Shown: piece by piece, positions 14,498 through 25,393 of the stretch | How the letters are laid out: each line of letters begins with the position of its first letter | How positions within the stretch are numbered: position 1 is the stretch's first letter | Origin: Candidatus Thioglobus sp. | GTDB lineage: Bacteria; Pseudomonadota; Gammaproteobacteria; PS1; Pseudothioglobaceae | Direction of reading: 5' to 3' | Length of the DNA stretch: 64,000 nucleotides | Assembly: GCA_028228555.1 (NCBI GenBank) | Contig: JAOJBP010000002.1 | Location: 1 to 64,000 of the forward strand | Position numbers and translations under genes: made by a program | Notes under the pieces: model-generated | What the model was told of the DNA's origin: nothing | The model's input: the letters and a program-made list of their open reading frames with translations, nothing else | Databases searched by the model: none

Positions 14498-16687
14498 ATG
14501 TCGTTACCCCCTAAAGACCTTCACTCTTACCCAAAATTTTGGCCTCATAAAAAAGGGCTTGTTCCTGCACCATTGCTTCCTATGTCTCGAAAAGAGATGG
14601 ATGACTTGGAATGGGATTGTTGCGATATTATTATCGTTACAGGTGATGCGTATGTAGATCACCCTAGTTTTGGTATGGCGATTATTGGTCGTTTGCTAGA
14701 ATCTCAGGGGTTTAGAGTGGGGATTATCTCTCAACCTGATTGGCATTCTGCAGATGCTTTTCGCCAGCTAGGAAAGCCTAATTTATTTTTCGCTGTTGCA
14801 TCGGGCAATATGGATTCTATGGTGAATCATTACACCGCTGAAAAAAGACCGCGTTCTGATGATGCCTACACTGCAGGTGCCATGGCAGGCAAACGCCCTG
14901 ATCGTGCAACTACTGTCTATACTCAGCGTGCCAAAGAAGCTTACAAAGGTATTCCTGTTATTATTGGTGGTATAGAGGCTAGCTTAAGGCGTATTGCTCA
15001 ATATGATCATTGGTCACAAACCATTCGCCGTTCTATTCTTCCTGATTCTAAAGCTGATTTACTACTTTTTGGTAATGCTGAACGCGCCGTGGTTGAGATA
15101 GCGCATCGAGTTGCAGCAGGCGAAGATATTAAGAAAATGACTGATATTCGTGGCACAGCATTTATGCGCCAAGGAATTCCTGAGGGTTGGACGGTACTAG
15201 ATTCAAGTGAAATTGATGCTGATAAGAGTTTAGTTCACCCACAAACAGACCCTTATGCAGACACATCTGCCAAAGATAAGCAGGGTTGTGGCGATAAGAA
15301 TAATCAGGCTATGCCTATTAAGATTGACCCTAATCAAGGAGCAGTGCAGGTTATCGATTTTGATCACCGCACTAAAGGACTAAAGAGGGAGAATACTGTT
15401 ATCCGCCTACCTTCTTTTGAGCAGGTAGCAAAAGATCGTTATCTATATGCGCATACGTCACGTGTTTTTCATTTAGAAACCAATCCAGGTAATGCACGCG
15501 CTCTTGTGCAACGCCATGGTGAGCGTGATGTTTGGTTAAATCCGCCACCAATTCCTTTATCAATGGAAGAGTTTGATAGTGTGTTTGAATTGCCTTATAC
15601 GCGCAAGCCGCATCCTTCTTATGGTGATTTAAAAATTCCTGCCTATGACATGATTCGTTTTTCGATTAATATTATGCGTGGTTGTTTTGGTGGATGTACT
15701 TTTTGCTCGATTACTGAGCATGAAGGGCGCATTATTCAAAGTCGTTCAGAGGATTCAGTGATTCGTGAAATCGAGACTATTCGTGATAATATTGATGATT
15801 TTAAAGGTAATATTTCAGATCTTGGTGGCCCAACAGCAAATATGTATCGCCTTCAATGTAAGGATACAAAAATAGAAGCTGCCTGTCGTCGACTTTCTTG
15901 CGTCTATCCTGGTATTTGTCCAAACCTGGGGACAGATCATAAGCCACTTACTAAATTGTATCGACGTGCGCGAAAACTAAAAGGTATTAAGCGAATATTT
16001 ATTGCTTCAGGTTTGCGCTATGATCTTGCTGTTCGTGATCCTGAATATATCAAAGAATTAGTTACTCATCACGTAGGCGGGCGTTTAAAAATTGCACCTG
16101 AGCATACTGAAGACAATACTTTGTCAAAAATGATGAAGCCAGGTATTGGTTCTTATCACCAGTTTAAAAAGCTGTTTGATCGCTATTCCAAACAAGCAGG
16201 TAAAGAGCAATACCTTATTCCTTATTTTATTTCTTCACACCCTGGAACCAGTGATGAAGACATGTTGAATCTAGCGCTTTGGCTAAAGAGTAATGATTTT
16301 AAGCCAGATCAAGTGCAAGCTTTTATTCCTACGCCGATGGCGATAGCTTCAGCTATGTATCATACTGAATTAAACCCACTTAAGAAAATTACCCGAGGAT
16401 CAGAAGTGGTAAAAACTCCGCGAAGTGGTCAGCAACGAAAATTACATAAAGCTTTTTTACGCTATCATGATTCTGAAAATTGGGATGTATTGCGACAGGC
16501 TCTTAAGCAAATGGGACGCAGTGATTTAATAGGTGATGGCGATGAGCATTTAGTGCCTTACTCTAGAGCTGGAAATTCACCAAGATTAAAGTTTTTACGA
16601 AAAAATAATAATGACTTTCATCATCGCATTTCTGTAAAAAATAAAAATCAAGGTTTTAATACTAAACTTTCTAATAAAAAAAAGTGA
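14498..16687 (+). CDS. ygiQ: YgiQ family radical SAM protein
   Basis: It is 729 residues, close to E. coli YgiQ (739). The N-terminal YgiQ domain ([23 protein letters not shown]) is followed by the radical SAM cluster motif [17 protein letters not shown] (CxxxCxxC) and the YgiQ segments [19 protein letters not shown] and the long C-terminal [18 protein letters not shown]. The reaction is not established for the family. The last 40 residues are Lys/Asn-rich. The gene stands alone with its own AT-rich upstream region. Confidence 0.95.
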   Translation: MSLPPKDLHSYPKFWPHKKGLVPAPLLPMSRKEMDDLEWDCCDIIIVTGDAYVDHPSFGMAIIGRLLESQGFRVGIISQPDWHSADAFRQLGKPNLFFAVASGNMDSMVNHYTAEKRPRSDDAYTAGAMAGKRPDRATTVYTQRAKEAYKGIPVIIGGIEASLRRIAQYDHWSQTIRRSILPDSKADLLLFGNAERAVVEIAHRVAAGEDIKKMTDIRGTAFMRQGIPEGWTVLDSSEIDADKSLVHPQTDPYADTSAKDKQGCGDKNNQAMPIKIDPNQGAVQVIDFDHRTKGLKRENTVIRLPSFEQVAKDRYLYAHTSRVFHLETNPGNARALVQRHGERDVWLNPPPIPLSMEEFDSVFELPYTRKPHPSYGDLKIPAYDMIRFSINIMRGCFGGCTFCSITEHEGRIIQSRSEDSVIREIETIRDNIDDFKGNISDLGGPTANMYRLQCKDTKIEAACRRLSCVYPGICPNLGTDHKPLTKLYRRARKLKGIKRIFIASGLRYDLAVRDPEYIKELVTHHVGGRLKIAPEHTEDNTLSKMMKPGIGSYHQFKKLFDRYSKQAGKEQYLIPYFISSHPGTSDEDMLNLALWLKSNDFKPDQVQAFIPTPMAIASAMYHTELNPLKKITRGSEVVKTPRSGQQRKLHKAFLRYHDSENWDVLRQALKQMGRSDLIGDGDEHLVPYSRAGNSPRLKFLRKNNNDFHHRISVKNKNQGFNTKLSNKKK

Positions 16688-16739
16688 GTGATAGTAAATA
16701 AGCTATCATCTGTCCTCTTTAATTTTAACTAAAAAAATT

Positions 16740-18011
16740 ATGCCCCACATGCCAAAACTAGATCTATTCTTACACGTTACTTCACCTCATTTAGAGCAAC
16801 TTGCGCATAGTCTGGGAAAACAAATTGACCTTCAAGATAGACACCAGAAAAAGGGCCTTAGACTGCTTTTGTGTAATCTATATGTGCAAGGCAAAAATAA
16901 GGTAGTTGTTTCTCGTAGAATTCAGTCTTTAGGTGGTGTGAAATATAATCCATTGAACATAGAGTGTGGCGCTATAAATAACTCTTTGGATAAGTTAAAG
17001 ATTGCAGGATATATCCTACAAGTGATAGGCAATCCTAACGAAGGTAAAATGACTACCATGGAAGCCACTGATAAGCTTATTCAGTGGTTTAAGGATACTG
17101 GATGGTCAGATAACTCAATTGATAAAACAGTTGGCTCTCATATATCACTTAGAGAGGCTAGAAAGCAGAATGGCCGAACCGTTTATATTGATTTTAAAGA
17201 CACTAAGTATTCAAAATGGTTAGGTGAGAGAGTAAGACAATATGATCAGCTTTTAAATGGTTGTAAAATTGCATTATTGAACGATGATGGTAGTGAAAAC
17301 AAAGTCTTTAAGAAGTTTACTATTCAAAGAGAATTTATTGAGCAACAATCAACTCATGAAAATATGGAGTTTGCCTTTGGTGGCAAGATAACCTCCCCAT
17401 GGATGGAACTTTCATCAAAATTTAAAAAAAATATTACTATTAATGGCGAGTCTTCTATTGAGATAGATAGAGATGCGACCAACCTTAATGCTATGTATCA
17501 AGTGCTTACTGGTGCGCCTTATCCTCATAATGATGATCCATATCTTATAACATTAGATGATGTGGTTGTGCCTATGCATATAGTCAAGAGTTTTATAACC
17601 TTTATGCAAGGCAGTAAAACACCTAAAGGTGCTGCCCATTCAGTTTTAAACTTTTACAAGAGAAAAGCTTTAGAAGTTAAAAATCCTAAAGAAGAAGACG
17701 TTAAAAAACATGATGAGTATATTGAATTTAAAAGAAATACGAAGCCGACAGATATAGCTCAAGCTATTTTAGATAAACACTCTTTAGTAGTTAGTCGTTT
17801 CAACAAAGGCAACGTTTATGGTGATTTTATTAGTTGTTGGGGTTCAGATATAGCGTTTGAGGTGATTATGGAGCTTACCAAGAAAGAGATTCCTTGTTTG
17901 GTTACTGATGATTCTTTTATTGTGCCACTGCAATACAAAGATTTAGTGATTGAGATGAAAAACACTACAGCTTATATGGATAGAAGAGATGCAAAGGAAG
18001 CTTTAGGATAA
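16740..18011 (+). CDS. Orphan protein with divergent family A polymerase-like palm
   Basis: It is 423 residues without signal peptide or membrane segment. Residues 210-270 read FAFGGKITSPWMEL ... ITINGESSIEIDRDATNLNAMY ... DDPY. I recognise this as the layout of a hypothetical-protein family common in integrative elements and prophages, where the motif is INGEPTVELDYSGLH-LY and corresponds to polymerase motif A. Residues 345-395 have DKHSLVV, GSDIAFEVIMELTKK and PCLVTDDSFIVP, the counterpart of motif C (HDSF). Here the usual YSGLH after the Asp is replaced by RDATN, so catalysis is uncertain. The gene is alone between ygiQ and a terminator, with no phage genes nearby, which suggests transfer followed by domestication. 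Confidence 0.55.
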   Translation: MPHMPKLDLFLHVTSPHLEQLAHSLGKQIDLQDRHQKKGLRLLLCNLYVQGKNKVVVSRRIQSLGGVKYNPLNIECGAINNSLDKLKIAGYILQVIGNPNEGKMTTMEATDKLIQWFKDTGWSDNSIDKTVGSHISLREARKQNGRTVYIDFKDTKYSKWLGERVRQYDQLLNGCKIALLNDDGSENKVFKKFTIQREFIEQQSTHENMEFAFGGKITSPWMELSSKFKKNITINGESSIEIDRDATNLNAMYQVLTGAPYPHNDDPYLITLDDVVVPMHIVKSFITFMQGSKTPKGAAHSVLNFYKRKALEVKNPKEEDVKKHDEYIEFKRNTKPTDIAQAILDKHSLVVSRFNKGNVYGDFISCWGSDIAFEVIMELTKKEIPCLVTDDSFIVPLQYKDLVIEMKNTTAYMDRRDAKEALG

Positions 18012-18067
18012 GAGTCTTAAATGATTGACAGTATGCTTTAATTATAAATAACTAAAAGAGCTTTTAC

Positions 18068-18108
18068 AAAAAAACCTCCATAGATGAATGTCTATGGAGG
18101 TTTTTTTT
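18068..18108. terminator. Bidirectional terminator
   Basis: A long stem, A-run plus ACCTCCATAGA paired with TCTATGGAGGT, encloses a TGAATG loop and has T-runs on both strands. It serves the plus-strand polymerase-like gene and the convergent aminotransferase gene. Confidence 0.92.
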
Positions 18109-18121
18109 GCTTATTAAGTGG

Positions 18122-19297
18122 CTAAACGCTCGCTAACTTTTCTACCGCTTGTTTAATGTTATCCATGCTAGTAGCAAATGAAAATCTCACGTAACCTGAA
18201 GCACCAAAAGCAGAACCTGGCACAAGCGCAATATTAAGCTTTTCTAGGCAATAGGTAGAAAATTCTACATCATCCTTAAGTCCTAGGCGTTTGATCAAAC
18301 CCTCAACTCTTGGGAAAGAATAAAAGGCGCCCTGGGATCTTGGGCATTCGACACCATCAATAGCATTTAATGCATTAACAATATACTCATGACGCTCTTC
18401 AAATGCATTAACCATTGTATTAATGATACTTTGATCACCATTTAGTGCCTCTAGGGCTGCCGCCTGCGCAATAGAAGAAGGATTAGAGGTTGATTGGCCT
18501 TGAATCTTTTTCATGGCCTTAATGATAGCCTCTGGACCGGCACCATAACCTATACGCCAGCCCGTCATGGCGTAACCTTTGGAGACACCGTTAAGAATAA
18601 TGGTTTGAGCCTTTAATTTAGGCTCTGCCATGACGATATTGATAAAGTCATCATCTCCCCAACGAATATGCTCGTAGATGTCATCGGTCAAAATAAGTAC
18701 TTTAGGATGGTTAATCAGTACATCTGCCAAGGCTTGTAATTCGTCTTTTGAATAAACCGCACCAGTAGGGTTAGAAGGGCTGTTAATAATAAAAAGTTTG
18801 GTTTTATCAGTAATGCTTTGTTCTAACTGCTTGGGGGTGATTTTAAAATCTTGCTCTAAGCCAGTTTCCACCACAATTGGTGTGGCATCAGCCAAGATTA
18901 CCATATCAGGGTAGCTCACCCAATATGGTGAAGGAATAATAACTTCGTCGCCTTTATCGAGTATCGCTTGACACAAATTATAAAAAACCTGTTTTCCACC
19001 TGAAGAGGCCATCACTTCAGAATTTGTATAGTTTAAATTATTCTGACGTTTAAATTTATCAATAATAGCTTGCTTTAAAGCAGGTGTACCGTCAACTGCG
19101 GTATATCGAGTCTGTCCATTATGAATAGCTTCAATAGCGGCTTGCTGGATATTAATAGGCGTATCGAAATCTGGTTCACCTGATCCCATTGGTACAATTT
19201 GAACACCTTGGGACTTTAATTCACTGGCTTTTGCAGTGACCGCAAGGGTGGCTGAAGGCTTAACTTTTTGAACTCTTTTAGAAAGGAACTCTGACAT
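18122..19297 (-). CDS. Class I pyridoxal-phosphate aminotransferase (aspartate aminotransferase)
   Basis: It is 391 residues of the type Ib aspartate aminotransferase subfamily. Visible blocks are GSGEPDFDTP near the start, YTAVDGTPALKQAI, SSGGKQVFYN, IINSPSNPTGAVYS, the Tyr/Asp pair LTDDIYEHI, and the PLP-lysine in NGVSKGYAMTGWRIGYG. It converts oxaloacetate and glutamate to aspartate and 2-oxoglutarate, possibly also prephenate. It runs convergent to the polymerase-like gene and divergent from uvrB. Confidence 0.92.
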   Translation of the reverse strand: MSEFLSKRVQKVKPSATLAVTAKASELKSQGVQIVPMGSGEPDFDTPINIQQAAIEAIHNGQTRYTAVDGTPALKQAIIDKFKRQNNLNYTNSEVMASSGGKQVFYNLCQAILDKGDEVIIPSPYWVSYPDMVILADATPIVVETGLEQDFKITPKQLEQSITDKTKLFIINSPSNPTGAVYSKDELQALADVLINHPKVLILTDDIYEHIRWGDDDFINIVMAEPKLKAQTIILNGVSKGYAMTGWRIGYGAGPEAIIKAMKKIQGQSTSNPSSIAQAAALEALNGDQSIINTMVNAFEERHEYIVNALNAIDGVECPRSQGAFYSFPRVEGLIKRLGLKDDVEFSTYCLEKLNIALVPGSAFGASGYVRFSFATSMDNIKQAVEKLASV

Positions 19298-19347
19298 AAT
19301 TTTTTATTAAAAATAGATTAAAATTGAGAGTTTATGTTAATGAAAAA

Positions 19348-21351
19348 ATGCAAGTAGTGGGCAAGAAATTTCAACTAGAATCTAAATTTTCTCCAAGTGG
19401 AGACCAGCCCAGTGCCATCAAGGCGTTGGTTGATGGTGTAAATGCGGGTGAAAAATTTCAGACCTTACTAGGAGTTACAGGCTCAGGTAAGACTTTTACC
19501 TTAGCAAACGTCATCAAACAGACCCAGCGCCCCAGTCTTATTATGGCGCCAAACAAGACTTTGGCTGCTCAACTGTACGCAGAAATGAAAGAATTTTTCC
19601 CAAATAATGCGGTGGAATATTTTGTTTCGTATTATGATTATTATCAGCCTGAAGCTTATGTACCTGCCTCTGATACATTTATTGAAAAAGACTCATCAAT
19701 CAATGAGCAAATTGAGCAGATGCGTCTATCTGCTACCAAATCTCTTTTAGAGCGTGATGATGTAATCATTATTGCTAGTGTTTCAGCTATTTATGGTTTA
19801 GGCGACCCTGAAAGTTACATGTCGATGTTGCTACATTTAAGTGTCGGTGAGATTTCTAATCAAAGAGAAATATTATCTCGACTTACGCAAATGCAATACA
19901 CACGTAATGATGTGACCTTACTTAGGGGAAGTTTTAGAGTTAAAGGTGAAGTGATTGACATCTTCCCAGCGGACTCTGAAGAGCGAGCATTACGTATTGA
20001 AATGTTTGACGAAGAAATTGAAAGGCTGTATTGGTTTGATCCCTTAACAGGTGAAAGGCTTAAATCATTACAACGTATTACTGTTTATCCTCAAACGCAT
20101 TATGTAACGCCAAAATCTAAGATCTTAAATATGCTAGATGATATTAAGGTTGAGCTTAAGGATCGTCGTGGAGAGTTGCTATCTTTAAATAAGCTTGTGG
20201 AAGAGCAGCGCCTTACTCAGCGTGTGCATATGGATATTGAAATGATGCGCGAGTTAGGATATTGTAATGGCATTGAAAACTATTCACGTTATTTATCTTC
20301 TCGTAAGCCGAGCGATCCACCACCTACTTTGCTAGATTATTTGCCTGAAAACTCCTTAGTAATTTTGGATGAGTCACATGTTACTGTTAGCCAAATTGGC
20401 GGCATGTATAAAGGTGATAGAGCGCGTAAAACAACTTTAGTAGAGTTTGGGTTTCGCCTACCCTCTGCGCTGGATAATCGCCCATTAAAGTATAACGAAT
20501 TTGAAGAGAGAATTCATCAGTGTATTTTAGTATCGGCTACCCCTGCACAATATGAGCTTGATGTTTCTACGACAATTGCAGAGCAGTTGGTTCGCCCGAC
20601 TGGGCTATTAGATCCTGAAATTGAAGTGAGGCCAGTTGGCACTCAAGTGGATGATTTACTTAGCCAAATTAACAAGCGTGTTAAAGTGGGTGATCGAGTT
20701 TTAGTGACGACATTGACCAAAAAGATGTCTGAGCAGCTTAGTGAATATTTAAATGAGCATGGGGTTAAAGTTCGATATCTGCACTCTGATATTGATACGG
20801 TTGAGCGAGTAGAAATTATTCGAGATTTACGTCTTGGTGTATTTGATGTTTTAGTAGGTATTAATTTACTCAGAGAGGGGTTAGATATACCTGAGGTGTC
20901 TTTAGTGGCGATACTAGATGCAGATAAAGAAGGGTTTTTACGCTCTGAAAGATCGTTGATTCAAACCATGGGTAGAGCGGCTAGAAACGTTAATGGTAAG
21001 GCAATCTTATATGCTGATCGAATCACCAAGTCGATGAAAAAAGCCATGGATGAGACAAATAGAAGGCGTGAAAAACAGCAACAACATAATAAGGATAATA
21101 ATATCACTCCTAGAGGCATTTTAAAGCCAATTATTAACATTTTAGAGACTGACCTAACCAGCATAGAATTGGATGAGGATACAGGTGAACAAATATTAGT
21201 TCAATTGTCACCCGTGCAACTTGCTAAAGAAATAAAGTCATTGGAAAAACAAATGTATAAACTGGCAAGTGACTTAGAGTTTGAGCGTGCTGCGGATGTT
21301 CGTAATCAAATAAAAAACTTAAAAGATTCTCAATTTAAAACAGCCTTATGA
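19348..21351 (+). CDS. uvrB: Excinuclease ABC subunit B
   Basis: It is 667 residues from the ATG at 19348; the in-frame TTG at 19324 would add eight. Neither has a convincing ribosome site. Start of the family core is [12 protein letters not shown], then Walker [11 protein letters not shown], the beta-hairpin region [16 protein letters not shown]-type LDESHVT, helicase motifs VSATPAQYE and [13 protein letters not shown], and QTMGRAARN. The C-terminal UVR domain binding UvrC is at about 625-660. It loads on damaged DNA with UvrA and positions the UvrC nuclease. Its stop overlaps queE. Confidence 0.97.
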   Translation: MQVVGKKFQLESKFSPSGDQPSAIKALVDGVNAGEKFQTLLGVTGSGKTFTLANVIKQTQRPSLIMAPNKTLAAQLYAEMKEFFPNNAVEYFVSYYDYYQPEAYVPASDTFIEKDSSINEQIEQMRLSATKSLLERDDVIIIASVSAIYGLGDPESYMSMLLHLSVGEISNQREILSRLTQMQYTRNDVTLLRGSFRVKGEVIDIFPADSEERALRIEMFDEEIERLYWFDPLTGERLKSLQRITVYPQTHYVTPKSKILNMLDDIKVELKDRRGELLSLNKLVEEQRLTQRVHMDIEMMRELGYCNGIENYSRYLSSRKPSDPPPTLLDYLPENSLVILDESHVTVSQIGGMYKGDRARKTTLVEFGFRLPSALDNRPLKYNEFEERIHQCILVSATPAQYELDVSTTIAEQLVRPTGLLDPEIEVRPVGTQVDDLLSQINKRVKVGDRVLVTTLTKKMSEQLSEYLNEHGVKVRYLHSDIDTVERVEIIRDLRLGVFDVLVGINLLREGLDIPEVSLVAILDADKEGFLRSERSLIQTMGRAARNVNGKAILYADRITKSMKKAMDETNRRREKQQQHNKDNNITPRGILKPIINILETDLTSIELDEDTGEQILVQLSPVQLAKEIKSLEKQMYKLASDLEFERAADVRNQIKNLKDSQFKTAL

Positions 21352-21986
21352 ATACCGATTTAAACATTACTGAAATTTTCTATTCACTACAAGGTGAGGC
21401 TAGAGAAGTAGGCCTGCCTAGTATCTTTATTCGCCTAACAGGTTGCCCACTTCGCTGTACTTATTGCGATACTGAATATGCCTTTAAGGGTAATAATATA
21501 ATTAGTATCGATGCAATCATGGCTGAAGTTGGCCAATACAATACTCAATATGTCTGTGTGACCGGCGGAGAACCGTTGGCACAAATTAATTGCCATGTTT
21601 TATTAGATACGTTGATTAAAAATAACTATAAAGTTTCATTAGAAACCAGTGGTAGTATTGACATCGAAGAGATCAATCCAGGCGTTTCTATTGTGATGGA
21701 TATTAAGACACCTTGCTCAAATGAAGTGAATAAAAACTTATACAGTAATGTTGCAAAACTTAAAGAAAAAGATCAGCTGAAATTTGTCATTGGATCGCGC
21801 CATGATTTTGATTGGAGTGTTGATATTCTAAGTCAATACCCAACTCATGCTGGCGTTCTATTCTCTCCTGTGTTTGATCAAATAACACCAACTCAATTAG
21901 CTGATTGGATTCTTGAAGCTCAACTTAATGTGCGAATGCAAGTACAAATGCACAAAATACTTTGGGGTGATGAAAAAGGAAAATAA
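21348..21986 (+). CDS. queE: 7-carboxy-7-deazaguanine synthase
   Basis: It is 212 residues. The radical SAM cluster motif [15 protein letters not shown] (CxxxCxxC) is near residue 31, with [24 protein letters not shown] before it and VTGGEPL after it, all typical of QueE. It makes the 7-carboxy-7-deazaguanine ring in queuosine synthesis. It overlaps uvrB by 4 bp (ATGA). Another queuosine-pathway gene, queH, is at 57824. Confidence 0.94.
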   Translation: MNTDLNITEIFYSLQGEAREVGLPSIFIRLTGCPLRCTYCDTEYAFKGNNIISIDAIMAEVGQYNTQYVCVTGGEPLAQINCHVLLDTLIKNNYKVSLETSGSIDIEEINPGVSIVMDIKTPCSNEVNKNLYSNVAKLKEKDQLKFVIGSRHDFDWSVDILSQYPTHAGVLFSPVFDQITPTQLADWILEAQLNVRMQVQMHKILWGDEKGK

Positions 21987-21991
21987 ACGAC

Positions 21992-22483
21992 TTACTGAAT
22001 AGTAATTTTGTTTACCAAGGGTTTAGCTTTTTCTAGTTTTGGAATAGAGACAGCTAAGATTCCATTTTTAAATTCAGCGTTAATATTATCTGTATCTGCA
22101 TCATTTGGCAATGAATAAGATTGCGAGAATTTACTCGATGAAGTGCGAGAACTATTAGCTGTTTTCTTAGATATTTGCACACGTCCACTGATATAAATCA
22201 TGTTATTTCTAGTGGTGATATCTAAATTTTCTTTAGCCAATCCTTTCACTTTTATCTCAATCATGTAATGATTAGATTGATCATCAAAATATCGCTTAGT
22301 TTGCGTACTAATAGCATTTTGATTATGAACAGCACGCATTTTGTTATTAAATTGCTGAAACTGTTTATTAAAGTTTGACCAAGAGTTATTATGAAGGCCA
22401 TGACTAGACGAATAGTTATGAAATGGCTGGTGAGCCATGACGCTACTTGATATAAGCAATGCTATTAGTAAAGTGTTTTTCAT
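21992..22483 (-). CDS. Secreted Hsp20/alpha-crystallin family protein
   Basis: It is 163 residues. A signal peptide (about 1-17, SSVMA) precedes an Asn/His/Gln-rich linker, then an alpha-crystallin domain from about residue 65: YMIEIKVKGLAKENLDITTRNNMIYISGR, FSQSYSLPNDADTDNINAEFKNGILAVSIPK. The last block is the classic Hsp20 GILxVxIPK end. Most bacterial Hsp20 proteins are cytoplasmic; the signal peptide puts this one in the periplasm as a holdase for exported proteins. It ends convergently 5 bp from queE. Confidence 0.85.
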   Translation of the reverse strand: MKNTLLIALLISSSVMAHQPFHNYSSSHGLHNNSWSNFNKQFQQFNNKMRAVHNQNAISTQTKRYFDDQSNHYMIEIKVKGLAKENLDITTRNNMIYISGRVQISKKTANSSRTSSSKFSQSYSLPNDADTDNINAEFKNGILAVSIPKLEKAKPLVNKITIQ

Positions 22484-22561
22484 ATCTATATTTCCTTAAA
22501 TAATAAATAAATTCATAGTGGATTAATATAAATTAAAAAAATGCATTAGTCAATAGTTTGA

Positions 22562-24088
22562 TTAAGCTAGCTTATCATCGGCTACATGATATTTTGGATC
22601 TTCTAGGATGTTAACTTCAACCAGGTTTCTGGCCGTTTTTAATAGTAATCGACATTCAGAACTCAGATGCTGAAGATGAAGCGTTTTTCCGATTTTTTTA
22701 TAGCGAACTGCAAGCTTATCAATTGCTTGAATGGCCGAATGATCCATCACTTTTGAATTGTTAAAATCTATATAAACATCGTTTGCATCTTCAGCTGGAG
22801 TAAACAATGCTTGAAAACTATCTATAGAGCCAAAAAACAAAGATCCGTTAAGCTTATAACTTGTAGCGCCATCTTCATTTGTTGATTTATCAGCATGAAT
22901 CTTGCTTGAGGATTCCCAAGCGAAAGTCAATGCTGACATAATAACACCAACAATAACAGCTAACGCTAGGTTATCGGTAAGTACAGTAATAATAGCAACT
23001 GACATGCCGGTAATAATATCCGGCATTGGCACTTTTCCGAATAGACGGAAAGTACACCATTCAAAGGTACCAATCACTACCATGAACATCACGCCAATCA
23101 GAACTGCAATTGGAATCATCTCAATATATTCAGATAAAAATAGAATAAACATAAGCAGCACAAGTGCAGCTACAATGCCTGAAAGTCTGCCTCGTCCACC
23201 AGATTTAATATTGATTAAACTTTGCCCAACCATGGCACAACCACCCATGCCACCAAATAAGCCTGTTACTGAATTAGCAACACCTTGAGCGATAGATTCT
23301 TTATTGGGCTGCCCAACAGTTCCAGTTAAATCGTCAATTAAGTTAAGCGTTAGTAAGCTTTCAATCAGTCCAACAAGAGCCATGACAATTGCATATGGAA
23401 AGACAATTTCAATCATTTCCCAGCTTAAACCACCAACATCTGGAATATGGAAAATAGGTAGACCACCTTTAATTGAAGCGATATCACCAACTGTTCTTGT
23501 GTCTAAGCCCATCCAAATAGCTGCAACACTTCCAATAATAATGGCTGCTAATGTAGAAGGCACGATTTTAGTAAATCTAGGCAAGAAATGAATAATCGCC
23601 ATGGTGCCAGCAATAATGACAAGCATGATAACGAGTGGCGTGCCCGTAATCCAGTCGTCTCCAATTTTAAATTGTTTGATTTGTGCAATAAAAATAACCA
23701 TAGCCAAGCCATTAACAAAGCCTAGGAAAACTGGATGAGGAACAAGGCGAATAAATTTACCCATTTTCAAGACGCCAAACGCGATTTGAATTAAGCCAGT
23801 CATAATAACGGCTGCGAATAAATACTCAACACCATGCTGTGCAACAAGTGTCCCAATAACAACAGCGATTGCACCAGTTGCACCAGAAATCATGCCAGGT
23901 CGTCCGCCAATAATAGAGGTAACTAGACCAATAGTAAAGGCAGCATACAAGCCAACTAGTGGACCGACCCCTGCTAATAGTGCAAAAGCGACCGCTTCAG
24001 GGACTAGAGCTAGGGCAACTGTTAAGCCTGATAAAAAATCATTCTTGGCATTAATAGGGGCGTATTTATTAATCAATGAAAACAACAT
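22562..24088 (-). CDS. SulP/SLC26 family anion transporter with STAS domain
   Basis: It is 508 residues with 10-14 membrane helices. The sequence opens with DFLSGLTVALALVPEAVAFALLAGVGPLVGLYAAF, the SulP start signature, followed by GRPGMISGATGAIAVV. QPNKESIAQGVANSVTGLFGGMGGCAMVGQS is the conserved mid-protein block. A C-terminal STAS domain begins near residue 410 (DVYIDFNNSKVMDHSAIQAIDKL). The family carries sulfate, bicarbonate or other anions, either as symporter or exchanger. In a sulfur-oxidising autotroph both sulfate export and bicarbonate uptake are plausible; sequence does not decide. Confidence 0.92.
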   Translation of the reverse strand: MLFSLINKYAPINAKNDFLSGLTVALALVPEAVAFALLAGVGPLVGLYAAFTIGLVTSIIGGRPGMISGATGAIAVVIGTLVAQHGVEYLFAAVIMTGLIQIAFGVLKMGKFIRLVPHPVFLGFVNGLAMVIFIAQIKQFKIGDDWITGTPLVIMLVIIAGTMAIIHFLPRFTKIVPSTLAAIIIGSVAAIWMGLDTRTVGDIASIKGGLPIFHIPDVGGLSWEMIEIVFPYAIVMALVGLIESLLTLNLIDDLTGTVGQPNKESIAQGVANSVTGLFGGMGGCAMVGQSLINIKSGGRGRLSGIVAALVLLMFILFLSEYIEMIPIAVLIGVMFMVVIGTFEWCTFRLFGKVPMPDIITGMSVAIITVLTDNLALAVIVGVIMSALTFAWESSSKIHADKSTNEDGATSYKLNGSLFFGSIDSFQALFTPAEDANDVYIDFNNSKVMDHSAIQAIDKLAVRYKKIGKTLHLQHLSSECRLLLKTARNLVEVNILEDPKYHVADDKLA

Positions 24089-24124
24089 GTTTTTCCTTGT
24101 AAGTAAATTGAAAGTTAATGGTGG

Positions 24125-25225
24125 TTATAAACTAGAGCTCGGCACAACAGGTGTTAAAGATTTAACATCAGAATTTTGTGCACGATGACGCATCACATGA
24201 TCCATGATTGTTATTGCCAGCATAGCTTCAGCAATAGGGGTTGCACGAATTCCAACACAAGGATCATGGCGACCCTTGGTGATAACCTCAATTGGGTTAC
24301 CTTCTTTATCGATACTTTCAATAGGCAAGCGTAAGCTTGAAGTTGGCTTAAGTGCGATAGATACTAGTAAATCTTGTCCCGAGCTAATACCACCAAGCAC
24401 ACCACCTGCATGGTTAGATTTAAATCCATCAATACTAATAGCATCACGATGCTCAGTGCCTTTTTGAGTAATGGATGCAAACCCTGCACCAATTTCAACA
24501 GCTTTAACTGCATTAATACTCATCATGCCATGGGCGACATCTGCTTCTAATCGATCAAAGATTGGCTCACCTAGTCCAACTGGCATATTTGTAGCTACTA
24601 TGTTGATGCGAGCACCAATGGAATCACCAGATTTTCTTAATGCGTCCATGTAATTTTCTAGCTCTGTAATTTTGCTAGCATCAGGGCAAAAGAATGGATT
24701 ATTATGTACTTCAGACCAATCAAGAGTTTCAGCTTCAATAGGACCAAGTTGCTTTAAGTAACCTTTAATCTCAATACCTAATGTTTCTTTTAGATATTTT
24801 TTAGCGATACCGCCACAGGCAACTCGCATTGCAGTTTCTCGAGCAGATGAGCGTCCGCCACCACGATAATCTCTAAAGCCATATTTTTGATCATAAGTGT
24901 AATCTGCATGACCTGGGCGAAAGGTATTGGCAATATTGCCATAATCTTTTGAGCGTTGATCGGTGCTTTGAATAATTAGTGCGATCGGCATGCCCGTAGT
25001 TTTACCTTCGAAAGTGCCTGATAATATTTTGACTAAGTCCTCCTCTCGGCGCTGTGTAGTGTGGCGAGAAGTACCAGGCTTTCTTAAATCAAGATCCCCT
25101 TGAAGATCAGCTTCACATAAGTTCATACTTGGTGGGCAACCATCAACAATGCCTACCAATGCCTCACCATGAGATTCACCCGCAGTGGTTATTGTAAATA
25201 ATTTTCCAAAAGAGTTGCCTGACAT
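24125..25225 (-). CDS. aroC: Chorismate synthase
   Basis: It is 366 residues. Signature blocks are [26 protein letters not shown]-like [12 protein letters not shown], the FMN-binding [12 protein letters not shown], and [15 protein letters not shown] and [15 protein letters not shown] near the C-terminus. It converts 5-enolpyruvylshikimate-3-phosphate to chorismate using reduced FMN. It lies 36 bp upstream of the SulP gene on the same strand, without obvious functional link. Confidence 0.97.
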   Translation of the reverse strand: MSGNSFGKLFTITTAGESHGEALVGIVDGCPPSMNLCEADLQGDLDLRKPGTSRHTTQRREEDLVKILSGTFEGKTTGMPIALIIQSTDQRSKDYGNIANTFRPGHADYTYDQKYGFRDYRGGGRSSARETAMRVACGGIAKKYLKETLGIEIKGYLKQLGPIEAETLDWSEVHNNPFFCPDASKITELENYMDALRKSGDSIGARINIVATNMPVGLGEPIFDRLEADVAHGMMSINAVKAVEIGAGFASITQKGTEHRDAISIDGFKSNHAGGVLGGISSGQDLLVSIALKPTSSLRLPIESIDKEGNPIEVITKGRHDPCVGIRATPIAEAMLAITIMDHVMRHRAQNSDVKSLTPVVPSSSL

Positions 25226-25393
25226 GTAGATAACCTACGTTTTTAAAATAAATTTGATTATACCTAGCTAGAGGCTTATTTCATTTGTTTGTTATACAAC
25301 TATGTTAGTAAAATTTTATAAAGCTTAATGCATAAATATCTACAAGATGTATAGATGAAGCTAGAATTGAGCGAGATAAGTTAATACCTTTCT

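Noticed and set aside
22902-23591. Plus-strand frames opposite the SulP transporter gene
   Set aside because: They are shadows of the conserved transporter frame with no start signals or recognisable domains.
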